Shown piece after piece: positions 33,097 through 41,483 of a DNA stretch of 64,000 nucleotides. The notes below the pieces were generated by a model. It was not told the DNA's origin. It saw only the letters and a program-made list of their open reading frames with translations, and ran no database searches. A program made the position numbers and the translations under genes. The stretch comes from CALBPI01 sp038531945 (GTDB lineage Bacteria; Pseudomonadota; Gammaproteobacteria; Steroidobacterales; Woeseiaceae): NCBI GenBank assembly GCA_038531945.1, contig JBCBBH010000002.1:558001-622000 (forward strand), given 5' to 3'. The stretch's first letter is position 1, and every line of letters begins with the position of its first letter.

Positions 33097-33936
33097 ATGA
33101 CGAGCAGCAACCTATACAAGTACTCGGCGTTCACTCTGAGTCCGCAAGGGGGTAACCCCGCTGGTGTTTGGGTCGGGGATCAACTCCCGGAGCCGGAAGT
33201 GATGCAACGCATCGCGAAAAAGGTCGGCTATTCGGAAACGGCGTTCGTAGCGCCATCGTCGGGTGCGGCTCGCGAAGTTCGCTACTTCAGCCCGGAGATG
33301 GAAGTGCCGTTCTGTGGTCACGCCACGATTGCGACAGGTGTCGCGCTAGCGGCTGAGGAGGGTGCAGGCGTGTACACCTTTTCCACGCTCGCGGGAGAGA
33401 TTCCCGTTACCGTCAGTGAAAAAGGCGGACACTTCGAAGCGTCATTGACGTCGGTAACGCCGAGTCATGAATCACCATCGTCCGCACTCGTCGCCGAGCT
33501 TCTAAAAGTGCTGGGTTGGGAGGCATCCGAACTGGACCCTGACCTACCTCCTGCAAACGCCTACGCCGGTGCGAATCACCTGGTCCTGGCGGCCGGCAGT
33601 CGCGAGCGCCTTGAGCGACTCGACTACGATTTCGAAACTTTGAAATCGATCATGGAGCGGGAAAATCTGATCACGCTGCAGTTGATCTGGCGGGAGTCTG
33701 AAACTGAGTTTCACTCCAGAAACCCGTTTCCTGTCGGTGGCGTCGTCGAAGATCCCGCCACTGGCGCCGCTGCTGCAGCACTTGGCGGATACTTACGTGA
33801 TGCCGCTTTGATCGAAGCACCCACAACAATTCAGATTCGGCAGGGCGAAACGATGGGGCGCCCAAGCTTGCTGACCGTTCAGATCCCGAAAGCGGGCGGG
33901 ATTATTGTTCGGGGTGCCGCGGTACCGATAGAGTAA
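33097..33936 (+). CDS. PhzF-family isomerase
   Basis: 279 residues with the two-lobed PhzF/diaminopimelate-epimerase fold. Visible are FTLSPQGGNPAGV, the catalytic Glu in GYSETAFV (about residue 46), FCGHATIATG and the mirrored DPATGAAAAALGGYL. No phenazine genes are nearby, so it is one of the many PhzF-like proteins of unknown substrate. Confidence 0.82.
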   Translation: MTSSNLYKYSAFTLSPQGGNPAGVWVGDQLPEPEVMQRIAKKVGYSETAFVAPSSGAAREVRYFSPEMEVPFCGHATIATGVALAAEEGAGVYTFSTLAGEIPVTVSEKGGHFEASLTSVTPSHESPSSALVAELLKVLGWEASELDPDLPPANAYAGANHLVLAAGSRERLERLDYDFETLKSIMERENLITLQLIWRESETEFHSRNPFPVGGVVEDPATGAAAAALGGYLRDAALIEAPTTIQIRQGETMGRPSLLTVQIPKAGGIIVRGAAVPIE

Positions 33937-33960
33937 CGGGTTGCTACCACGAGGATTGCA

Positions 33961-34560
33961 GTGGCGGTGATCGCGAAATTGAATCCGAAAATGTCGGTGG
34001 AGGCATTCGATGACGGCTATTGGTATGCCTCGGACTTAAAACGTTTTGCCTCAGCGTTGGGTTTTCGAGGAGTCTCGCGGCTGCGCAAAGACCAGTTGGA
34101 ACCGCTCATCAGAGATCACCTTGTGACCGGCGAGTTGCCCAAGTCCGGGTCTGGCCGAGGCGGAACCGTTGCACGCAAGGATCCGGATGTCCTCAGTTTG
34201 CAAACGCGCATTGTTCACTATGTGAGCAACAAGGCCACTAAATCGTTTATCAAGTCCGAGGCGACGAAGATACACGGTGCGGTGCCTACGAAGTCGGGCG
34301 CATGGTACTGGTTGAATCGATGGCGTGAAGAGAACGTGGCGCATGGAATCACGTATCTTGACCTGGTCAACCACTACATCAAGCTTTGCTCCGAACCAGG
34401 GCGTCTCCCTCAGATTCCATCGGCAAGAATGAACAATTTTGCGTCGGATTTCCTCGCGGCCAATGCCGGTACGCGACAGGAGGCGATGCACGCCTGGGAA
34501 CAGCTGAAAGGATTGAAGATCCCGAAGACTTTTGAAGCCTGGAAAGCCCATCAATCGTGA
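33961..34560 (+). CDS. SAP-domain protein
   Basis: 199 residues. A SAP-like helix pair at about 20-60 (DLKRFASALGFRGVSRLRKDQLEPLIRDHL) is followed by a DUF6434-like domain. SAP motifs bind DNA or protein. Role unknown. Confidence 0.62.
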   Translation: MAVIAKLNPKMSVEAFDDGYWYASDLKRFASALGFRGVSRLRKDQLEPLIRDHLVTGELPKSGSGRGGTVARKDPDVLSLQTRIVHYVSNKATKSFIKSEATKIHGAVPTKSGAWYWLNRWREENVAHGITYLDLVNHYIKLCSEPGRLPQIPSARMNNFASDFLAANAGTRQEAMHAWEQLKGLKIPKTFEAWKAHQS

Positions 34561-34704
34561 TGAGAAACTGGGCGAATTGCCGAGAAATTGAAATTGCTTG
34601 GTCCTTCGGAGTAGTGTGAAGTTTAAGGGAGCGTGAAGCGCCGAGATCGCGGTGATGTCTGGTGCTTGATGAGGCAATCGTCGGATTGAAGAGGGAATTT
34701 CCGT

Positions 34705-34968
34705 ATGAGCAGTCGTCCGGACGGTGTTCGCTGGAGTGGTTCGATTGTCCATTTCGTATGGGGCAACATGACCCGCTGGGTCTTGTACTTTTGCCTCGGA
34801 CTTTTATTTTTCGAAATGGTGAGGGTTCGAGGCAGCTGGGATGATCCTGGCGTTGTTGCCGGTTCACTGCAGCATGTGCTCGGGGTGTTCCTGCTGTTAT
34901 CAGGTGCGGTGTTGCTCGTCGCATTAGTTCACAAGGCAGTCGACTGGGTGGCACGAGATCGACAATAG
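34705..34968 (+). CDS. Two-helix membrane protein
   Basis: 87 residues with helices at about 23-40 and 58-80. Unknown. Confidence 0.48.
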   Translation: MSSRPDGVRWSGSIVHFVWGNMTRWVLYFCLGLLFFEMVRVRGSWDDPGVVAGSLQHVLGVFLLLSGAVLLVALVHKAVDWVARDRQ

Positions 34969-35000
34969 GTCCATAGCGGTCGGATAGGAGGAGGCATTTC

Positions 35001-35624
35001 ATGGGAATGCAGGAATGGCTGGTGTTCGTCGGAACCGTTTTGGTGTTCATGAGCACCCCCGGTCCGAGTCAGCTTCTGATGTTGTCCAACAGTATCGGCA
35101 GTGGATTCCGGCGTTCGCTGTTTACTGCGGGCGGCGATTTAACTGCGAATCTCCTGCAGATGATTGTGGCTTCCGTCGGACTGGTCAGTCTCATTGTGAG
35201 TTCGCGTAGTTTCTTTGTTGTCGTGAAATGGGCAGGTGTCGCCTATCTTGTGTATTTGGGACTCAAGATGGTGCTGTCAAAACCGAACGCGGATCTCGAT
35301 CGTGAGGCGCCGGAAAAGTCTGGAACGGCCCTTTATTGGCAAGGTTTCTTTACGTCAGCCGCGAACCCGAAGGCCGTGGTCTTCTTCGCAGCACTTTTCC
35401 CTCAGTTCATCGATCCTGAACGCGCACTGGTTGGCCAATTCATGATTCTGAGTGTCACCTACCTGGTCATCGATGCAACGTTTCTCTGCATGTACGGCGA
35501 AGGCGCCGATTGGATCAGTCAGAAACTGCGTCCGACAGCCCGGCAGCAATTGAATCGGGTGGCTGGTTCGTTCCTTCTCGGCGCTGCCGTGCTCCTGGGT
35601 CTTAAAGACGTTGAGCGACGCTGA
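35001..35624 (+). CDS. LysE/RhtB-family amino-acid exporter
   Basis: 207 residues, six helices, start MGMQEWLVFVGTVLVFMSTPGPSQLLML with the LysE signature TPGP-; further GFFTSAANPKAVVFFAALFPQF. Exports amino acids or similar small molecules. A GGAGGAGG ribosome site precedes the ATG. Confidence 0.85.
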   Translation: MGMQEWLVFVGTVLVFMSTPGPSQLLMLSNSIGSGFRRSLFTAGGDLTANLLQMIVASVGLVSLIVSSRSFFVVVKWAGVAYLVYLGLKMVLSKPNADLDREAPEKSGTALYWQGFFTSAANPKAVVFFAALFPQFIDPERALVGQFMILSVTYLVIDATFLCMYGEGADWISQKLRPTARQQLNRVAGSFLLGAAVLLGLKDVERR

Positions 35625-35653
35625 TTGAAATTCGGACATTTGTCCGTTATCGT
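35625..35653 (+). promoter_or_regulatory. Promoter with embedded operator for the RES-Xre pair
   Basis: TTGAAA (35625-35630) and TATCGT (35648-35653) are 17 bp apart. Between them lies the perfect inverted repeat CGGACA TT TGTCCG (35633-35646). A repressor bound here would block RNA polymerase, fitting autorepression by the Xre-RES complex. Confidence 0.65.
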
Positions 35654-35694
35654 TTACGCATCTGTCTGCTTAGCAACTCAGTCAGGAGGCCACA

Positions 35695-36078
35695 ATGACC
35701 GTACCTCAATTTCTCGTAGCGGATGAGGCGACACGCGCGGGCATGCCAATTGAAAGTGCTTTAGCAGTCATGCAGGCCTGGACAATACCGGTCGGTCGGT
35801 TTGCGGATATCCTTGGTCTGTCCGATCGCCATTGGCGGAGAGTGAGCAAGACCGATGGCGTGCTGGGGCCGATCGAGTCCGATCGTCTGATTCGAGTTCA
35901 GAAGATTCTGGAGCACGTCAGTGCGGTGTTTGACGACGAGGATGCTGCTCGTCAGTGGCTGAGAGCGCCTGTTGCGGCGCTCGATGGCAGGACGCCTTTG
36001 TCGATGCTGGACACCGATGCCGGAATTGATGGTGTACGCACGATCCTGGTGCGAATTGAGCATGGGGTGTTTTCCTGA
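35695..36078 (+). CDS. Xre/ParS-type antitoxin (DUF2384, MbcA-like)
   Basis: 127 residues. N-terminal helix-turn-helix-like region (PVGRFADILGLSDRHWRRVSK) and the C-terminal toxin-binding DUF2384 region (LIRVQKILEHVSAVF, DEDAARQWLRAPVAALDGRTPLSML). It sits 20 bases upstream of a RES toxin, the standard order. It should neutralise RES and repress the promoter. Confidence 0.85.
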   Translation: MTVPQFLVADEATRAGMPIESALAVMQAWTIPVGRFADILGLSDRHWRRVSKTDGVLGPIESDRLIRVQKILEHVSAVFDDEDAARQWLRAPVAALDGRTPLSMLDTDAGIDGVRTILVRIEHGVFS

Positions 36079-36098
36079 TCAGCGGATAGTCGTCGATT

Positions 36099-36557
36099 AT
36101 GGAGCTGTTCCGTATCACCGCCCGGAGATGGCAAGACACCGCGTTTGATGGTGAGGGCGCGCGCCTCGCGGGCGGTCGATGGACTTCCCCCGGAAGGCGC
36201 GCAGTCTACACATCGTCTTCAACGTCGCTCGCAATTCTCGAGACGCTCGTGCATACGACTTCGCAGACTATGCCGAATCTGGTCGTGTTCCGAATCGAAG
36301 TGCCAGACCACATTGACCGCACTGAAGTCGTGCCTGAGGATCTTCCCGACGGTTGGCGTTCGGTGCCGGGCCCGCAAGAACTGGCCGAGATCGGCGATCG
36401 CTGGCTCATTGACGCAGAGACTGCGTTGCTTCTGGTCCCGTCGGCGCTGGTGCCGATCGAAAAAAACGCGATACTCAATCCCGATCATGAGGATTTCAAT
36501 GCGCTGTCAATTTCGGACCCGTTTGAGTTACCGCTGGATCGTCGGATGCTGACATGA
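36099..36557 (+). CDS. RES-domain toxin (NAD+-degrading family)
   Basis: 152 residues. RES motifs: LFRITARRW, GGRWTSPGRRAVYTSSSTSLAILE (Arg, Tyr and Glu of the active site) and NALSISDPFELPLDRRML. Known RES toxins degrade or phosphorolyse NAD+ when free of antitoxin. The key residues are present, so it should be active. Confidence 0.85.
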   Translation: MELFRITARRWQDTAFDGEGARLAGGRWTSPGRRAVYTSSSTSLAILETLVHTTSQTMPNLVVFRIEVPDHIDRTEVVPEDLPDGWRSVPGPQELAEIGDRWLIDAETALLLVPSALVPIEKNAILNPDHEDFNALSISDPFELPLDRRMLT

Positions 36558-36587
36558 TGTACAAGGCGTTTTTTGGAGATTGTTGTT

Positions 36588-37190
36588 ATGTATCGTGCTA
36601 AGAATGGCTACGTTGGCATCAACGAGCAGGTCGTATTCTTCACGACTCGGGCCGGTCTGACCGAGGAGCAGAGCCGTGCAGTCACGCTCAAGGAGAAGAA
36701 GAGCCTTGGCAGCACCCATGCTGTGATCGCGCGTGAAAACGTGGCGAGCGTAAACGTAGCCAACAACGATAAATGTGGTCTATCCATCGTCGCGAAAGGA
36801 CTGATGGATGACGATATATTTTTGTTCTTTGATTCTGCCGAAGATCAGTCGCGAATGCTGGCGGCGGTACGCGAGTGGAAAGGGGGAGTCGCTTCAGTTG
36901 AACAGGTTGCACCGGGCCTGCTCGCGCGTTGCGGTGGACAGATTGTCCTGACGCTCTGTGCGATCGCCCTGACTGGACTTTTGTATTGGCTCGTCACTTC
37001 GACCGGTGGGGACCCTGTCCAGATATCGGGCGGGCAGGTCGCCAAAAAGGGCGCACTCTATGATCTCGCAACGGCGATCGGGCCGAATGGTGTGCTGATT
37101 GTTGGCGGCTTAATCTCTCTGGCATTAGCATGGTCAGCCGTAAAGAAGAGTAAGCAGAGCTTCACAGTCGATGTGTATTCTTTTTCCTAG
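36588..37190 (+). CDS. Membrane protein with N-terminal PH-like domain
   Basis: 200 residues from ATG 36588. A soluble beta-rich half (about 1-105) precedes two helices (about 115-135 and 165-185). Possibly a bPH-type sensor domain. Not recognised. Confidence 0.52.
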   Translation: MYRAKNGYVGINEQVVFFTTRAGLTEEQSRAVTLKEKKSLGSTHAVIARENVASVNVANNDKCGLSIVAKGLMDDDIFLFFDSAEDQSRMLAAVREWKGGVASVEQVAPGLLARCGGQIVLTLCAIALTGLLYWLVTSTGGDPVQISGGQVAKKGALYDLATAIGPNGVLIVGGLISLALAWSAVKKSKQSFTVDVYSFS

Positions 37191-37258
37191 GGTTGACGTT
37201 CGCACTGAGAGTGGAGCGTCTTGTTGACTACCTCCGCTAACCGTCGCGAGGTGCAGGT

Positions 37259-37639
37259 ATGAAAGCCTCGAAAACTGTGGTTGCGGCAACGCTTGCTGGA
37301 TCGCTGATGCTCCTGGCGACAGCTGCTCTTCATGCAAGCGGCTATTCGTGGATCGCCGAATCAATTCAGGAATCTGATTTATCAGATTTTCTGAAGAGCA
37401 TCCTTCCTTCGCTGTTTCTGTATCCATCAATACTGATGATTGTACTGGCAGTGGCTGCAACGCTTGCACTGCGGTGGCCTGCTGTTGCAACCGGTGTGTG
37501 GGGAGTTGTCTGTGTCATCGTGGCTTTGAATTCATTGCTGGGTTTCATCCTCGGCGGTCCAGTTCCTGGACTGGTTCTACTGGTTGCCGCGGGTCTGTTT
37601 GGTTTTGCTGCCTACCGCCAGGCGATGAAACGAGTTTGA
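37259..37639 (+). CDS. Membrane protein, three or four helices
   Basis: 126 residues. Hydrophobic segments at about 8-28, 55-75, 80-98 and 100-118. Unknown. Confidence 0.5.
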   Translation: MKASKTVVAATLAGSLMLLATAALHASGYSWIAESIQESDLSDFLKSILPSLFLYPSILMIVLAVAATLALRWPAVATGVWGVVCVIVALNSLLGFILGGPVPGLVLLVAAGLFGFAAYRQAMKRV

Positions 37640-37768
37640 AGTGCAAACTGCGAACCGGACTGGGGATTCGTTCACCGGGTTGGCGAGCGGTTCTGATCGA
37701 AAAGCGAAGCGATAGTTGAGTTTTAAAGGGCGAATGTGTCATGGCAACGCAGGTGCAAGGGTAGCCCT

Positions 37769-38347
37769 ATGTTCCGCATCAGACTTCGGTCGATTTTTTT
37801 GATGGCGTGTTTGCTAGCGACTGTTGGCGGCGTCGCTCTGTACCATTTTGGTCGTCCGGTTTGGGTGCCGATCTATACGAAGGTCATGGGCCGAAAGACC
37901 GTAGCTGAAGTAATTGCTGAAATCGGTCCGAGCGCGAGAACCTATTGGCAATCACTGTTTGAAGCACAAGGGCTCGCTTACCCAACTCGGTCCGATTTGG
38001 TGTTTCTCGTCTCGAAAGAGGACCGTTGGCTTGAGGTCTGGATTGATGGCGACACACCGGTTTTCCTACACTCAATTGACGTGACTGCGGCGAGCGGAAC
38101 ATCCGGCCCAAAGCTTCGAGAAGGTGATCGTCAAATACCCGAAGGCATCTACGGCATCGAAGGTTTGAACCCGAACAGCGCGTTCCATCTTTCGATGAAA
38201 CTGGATTACCCGAACGCGTTCGACCGTCGTTGGGGCGCAGCGGACGGACGACAGCGTTTGGGAGGCGATATTTTTTCGAATCTGTCGATGTTGGTCACGC
38301 GCTCGGTTCGCGAAGGACGCGCATGTCGAATGTTGTGTCGAGATTAA
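37769..38347 (+). CDS. L,D-transpeptidase-like (YafK) protein, C-terminus abnormal
   Basis: 192 residues from ATG 37769. Signal anchor, then KEDRWLEVWIDGDTPVFL and RQIPEGIYGIEGLNPNSAFHLSMKLDYPNAFDRR, the core of the YafK/ErfK murein L,D-transpeptidase group. The catalytic SIGC-like motif that should follow is missing: after GGDIF the frame gives an unrelated tail. A T6 run (38271-38276) there could be a frameshift, but no frame restores the cysteine cleanly. It is probably inactive. Confidence 0.6.
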   Translation: MFRIRLRSIFLMACLLATVGGVALYHFGRPVWVPIYTKVMGRKTVAEVIAEIGPSARTYWQSLFEAQGLAYPTRSDLVFLVSKEDRWLEVWIDGDTPVFLHSIDVTAASGTSGPKLREGDRQIPEGIYGIEGLNPNSAFHLSMKLDYPNAFDRRWGAADGRQRLGGDIFSNLSMLVTRSVREGRACRMLCRD

Positions 38348-38456
38348 TTAATCGAAAACCTCGACAACTGCAACGGACGTCGCTACCTCAACCGCTTCTG
38401 CGCACGGATTCAGGTAGACTGGTGGTTGATCTTGGGGAGATCAGGGGCAAGCAAAA

Positions 38457-39239
38457 ATGGGCGACTATTTCATGGCTGCTGCTGGGGCCACCGTTAGCGG
38501 AGATATTGCCGTACCAGAGCATGCACGCGAACACGAGTTCTATGTCAGTGTCTTGACCACAGGTGACGACCCGCGGTGGCGCGATGATCTCACCAACAAC
38601 GACGGTACGCCGATCATCGGTCTGGGTGAGCGCACGGAGATGTACGAAAGTCTCCCGCTCCAATGGTTTCCGCATATCCAGGTAAGTGATATCGCCAAGA
38701 GCGTCGAGCGCGCGCTTGAGCTCGGCGGCAAAGAGCTGATGCATGGGAAAGACGATGATGGCAATAGTCTTTGGGCCTGCGTTGCCGATCCGACGGGGAA
38801 TGCGTTTGGGTTGATCCCGGTTGTGACGAGTGAGCAGCTTCCGCCGCACGAGGCTGGCGCTCCTGCGCCGGGTCGAATTGCCTGGATGGATCTGACCGTC
38901 GACGACGCGGAGTCGGTTAGCGCTTTCTATGAGTCGGTTATTGGATGGAAGGCGGATGCTGCGCCTATGACCGCAGATGGAGAGCAATATTCGGACTACA
39001 ACATGTGTGTCGAAGGCAACACACCTGCTGCGGGCGTATGTCACGCGCGAGGCGTAAACACGGAGATCCCTCCCGTGTGGATGCTCTATCTCCCTGTCGG
39101 GGATTTGGCAGAGAGTCTTCGTCGCGTCGAGGCTGGCGGCGGCGATGTGATCAAGGCCGCGAAAAATGACGACGGTACGTTGGCATACGCGGTGGTGAAA
39201 GACCCCCTGGGGGTCAGTTTTGGTTTGGTGCCAGCTTAG
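38457..39239 (+). CDS. Two-domain VOC/glyoxalase-like protein
   Basis: 260 residues of two VOC modules: about 1-125 (PLQWFPHIQVSDIAKSVERA, DPTGNAFGLIPV) and 140-260 (IAWMDLTVDDAESVSAFYESVIGWK, DPLGVSFGLVPA). The layout resembles CFP30B-like 27-kDa proteins. Ligand unknown. Confidence 0.7.
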   Translation: MGDYFMAAAGATVSGDIAVPEHAREHEFYVSVLTTGDDPRWRDDLTNNDGTPIIGLGERTEMYESLPLQWFPHIQVSDIAKSVERALELGGKELMHGKDDDGNSLWACVADPTGNAFGLIPVVTSEQLPPHEAGAPAPGRIAWMDLTVDDAESVSAFYESVIGWKADAAPMTADGEQYSDYNMCVEGNTPAAGVCHARGVNTEIPPVWMLYLPVGDLAESLRRVEAGGGDVIKAAKNDDGTLAYAVVKDPLGVSFGLVPA

Positions 39240-39257
39240 GCGGGCGGCAGCGTAGTT

Positions 39258-39782
39258 ATGAAGCCAGGGAACAACAATATTTCGCGCCGCGAGGCCGTGA
39301 AGTTAGCTTCCACCGGTTTGGCAGGGGTGGTCATTGCAGGCTGCAGTAGCGAGCCGACACCCGAGTCAGTGGTGGAAAATGAAACGAATGAGAATGCGGC
39401 ATTGGCTGAAGCGAAAACGATAGATGTGGGGAATACGATGCGAGTTCATTACCTTGAGATTGTGACGGAAGACGTCAGCAAAGCCTGTGATATCTATGGC
39501 GGTATTCACGGCGTGAGTTTTGGTGAACCGGACATGAGCCTTGGCGGTGCACGCACGGCAAAAATGTCGGACGGTTCGATGATCGGTGTCCGTGCTCGAA
39601 TGCACGATCAGGAGAATTTGGTTACGCGCGCTTATTTGCTGGTGGACGACATTGCTGCCGCCGTCGCCGAGGCAGAAAAGGCCGGTGCACTGATCGCATT
39701 GCCGCCGATGGAGATTCCGGGGCACGGCACGTGCGCGATCTACATCGAAGGTGGCATCGAAGCGGGGCTTTGGCAGGTCTGA
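39258..39782 (+). CDS. VOC-fold Tat lipoprotein
   Basis: 174 residues. The signal has both a Tat-like twin arginine (NISRREAVKLAS) and a lipobox (GVVIAGCSSE), then a low-complexity linker and a single VOC domain. An exported glyoxalase-fold protein is unusual. It directly follows another VOC gene. Confidence 0.7.
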   Translation: MKPGNNNISRREAVKLASTGLAGVVIAGCSSEPTPESVVENETNENAALAEAKTIDVGNTMRVHYLEIVTEDVSKACDIYGGIHGVSFGEPDMSLGGARTAKMSDGSMIGVRARMHDQENLVTRAYLLVDDIAAAVAEAEKAGALIALPPMEIPGHGTCAIYIEGGIEAGLWQV

Positions 39783-39862
39783 CACCGGTGGGTGCGTCAC
39801 GAGGCCGCCCTTGAAATGCTGAATCTATCCGACGGCCAGTAGCGACGGCTGTCTCGTACTCT

Positions 39863-40159
39863 ATGAAGGATTCCGATCGATCTAGATTGTGTTCGCGTAA
39901 ACCCACGTTGCTGTTGTCCGTGGTGTGTGGCGGGTTAGAGGTCGCGCTGGTGTTCCTGGCGTCTTTCCTTGTGCCGCTACTTTTCCTATTCATCCCGCTC
40001 ATCCTACCGGCCCTGTGGACGGCAGGCTCGCCTACGGCATGGTTGATCGCATTGCTGGCTAAGCGTTGGCAATGGGGACCCAATTTGTTCCTTCAGTTGG
40101 ATGACCGTTGGCTGATTCGAAAAGAGTGGGACAAGGCGAGACGAAGGCAGCTCATGTGA
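39863..40159 (+). CDS. Small membrane protein
   Basis: 98 residues with two helices (about 15-45 and 48-68) and a basic tail. Unknown. Confidence 0.45.
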   Translation: MKDSDRSRLCSRKPTLLLSVVCGGLEVALVFLASFLVPLLFLFIPLILPALWTAGSPTAWLIALLAKRWQWGPNLFLQLDDRWLIRKEWDKARRRQLM

Positions 40160-40356
40160 GCTGCAAACGAGTCGGTTCGGATCTTGCGCAACCATTCGCA
40201 CAAACGCACCGGATCTATCCAACGAACACAGGGACTCTTCGCTTGCGTGCCTGGTACGAAAACCAGTGCAAGGACCACCATGTCGATCTCCCCAAAAAAC
40301 ACGGCTTTATCAGGAGTCAGTGGGGTTTTATGCGCGAATTGATTCGAAACTGGTAA
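40156..40356 (+). CDS. Small basic hypothetical protein
   Basis: 67 residues if it starts at GTG 40156, overlapping the previous stop. Rich in His, Arg and Trp. No family; weak support. Confidence 0.3.
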   Translation: MSCKRVGSDLAQPFAQTHRIYPTNTGTLRLRAWYENQCKDHHVDLPKKHGFIRSQWGFMRELIRNW

Positions 40357-40578
40357 CGAATCGATGCGATCGACAGCTTTTTTGCGATGACCGCGGTTTT
40401 CGGGGTTGCGCTTCAACAAACCTATGACGTACGTGCAAAACTCTGTTTGTAAAAAAAACCGAGTGGGTGGCGTAAGCGTAGGAATTTATTGAATAAACCT
40501 TCCATCACAGGGTTTTAAGATTTTGTCTCTTGTGTGCGATGATTTCGCGAAATAAAGATTCGTGGGAGGAATCGCAAC
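40357..40578. other. Intergenic region before the ABC operon
   Basis: 222 bases, AT-rich at 40440-40560 and likely to hold the ABC promoter. A GGGAGGAATC ribosome site ends six bases before the ATG at 40579. No clear hexamers or palindromes. Confidence 0.35.
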
Positions 40579-41472
40579 ATGCTCGAGCTCAAAGGCGTCA
40601 GCCACGTGTACCCGAACGGAACGCAAGCGTTGTCCGACGTGACCCTGACTATTCCCAAAGGGATGTTCGGTTTGCTGGGGCCAAACGGCGCAGGCAAGTC
40701 CACGTTGATGAGAACTGTGGCCACACTGCAGACGCCGAGTCAGGGCCAGATTTCGTTCGGCGATATCGACGTTCTTAAAACGCCGGAGAAGTTGCGAGAG
40801 AAGCTCGGCTACCTACCACAGGACTTCGGTGTCTACCCGCGGGTGAACGCCTACGACATGCTCGATCACATGGCGGTTCTAAAAGGCATCGCGTCCAAGG
40901 CAGACCGCAAAGCGACGGTCGAAACGTTGCTCAACCAAGTCAATCTCTGGGATGTACGGAAGAAAGCCATCTCGGGATTCTCAGGCGGGATGCGCCAACG
41001 CTTTGGCGTGGCTCAAGCCCTGATCGGTAATCCGGAGTTGATTATTGTCGACGAGCCGACCGCTGGTTTGGATCCCGAGGAACGGAATCGTTTCCTCAAT
41101 CTGCTCGCCGAGATCGGCGAAAACGTGGTCATTATTCTCTCCACGCACATCGTAGATGATGTCGCGGATTTGTGTCCGCGCATGGCGGTGCTTGCGGAAG
41201 GTCGGTTGCAGCTGGAAGGCGCACCAAAAGACCTGATCGAACAGACCCGCGGCAAGATTTGGTCGAAACGCATACGGCGCGACGAACTCGCCGCCTGTCG
41301 CGAGCAGCACGAGGTGATCTCGACGCGCCTGATCGCAGGCGCGACGATCGTGAACATCATGAGCGACGGTGATCCGGGCGATGGCTTCGAGACCACGACA
41401 GGGGGGCTGGAAGACGTGTATTTCTCGACACTCGCCGCACTGCGTGGCGGACGCGCCGACAAAGCCGCCTGA
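40579..41472 (+). CDS. ABC transporter ATP-binding protein
   Basis: 297 residues: Walker A GPNGAGKST (about 36-44), signature SGGMRQRFGVAQ, Walker B LIIVDEPTAGLD, H-loop STHIVDD. Typical of NatA/multidrug-type ATPases. It works with the fused permease 11 bases downstream. Confidence 0.92.
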   Translation: MLELKGVSHVYPNGTQALSDVTLTIPKGMFGLLGPNGAGKSTLMRTVATLQTPSQGQISFGDIDVLKTPEKLREKLGYLPQDFGVYPRVNAYDMLDHMAVLKGIASKADRKATVETLLNQVNLWDVRKKAISGFSGGMRQRFGVAQALIGNPELIIVDEPTAGLDPEERNRFLNLLAEIGENVVIILSTHIVDDVADLCPRMAVLAEGRLQLEGAPKDLIEQTRGKIWSKRIRRDELAACREQHEVISTRLIAGATIVNIMSDGDPGDGFETTTGGLEDVYFSTLAALRGGRADKAA

Positions 41473-41483
41473 GTTCTCGAATC

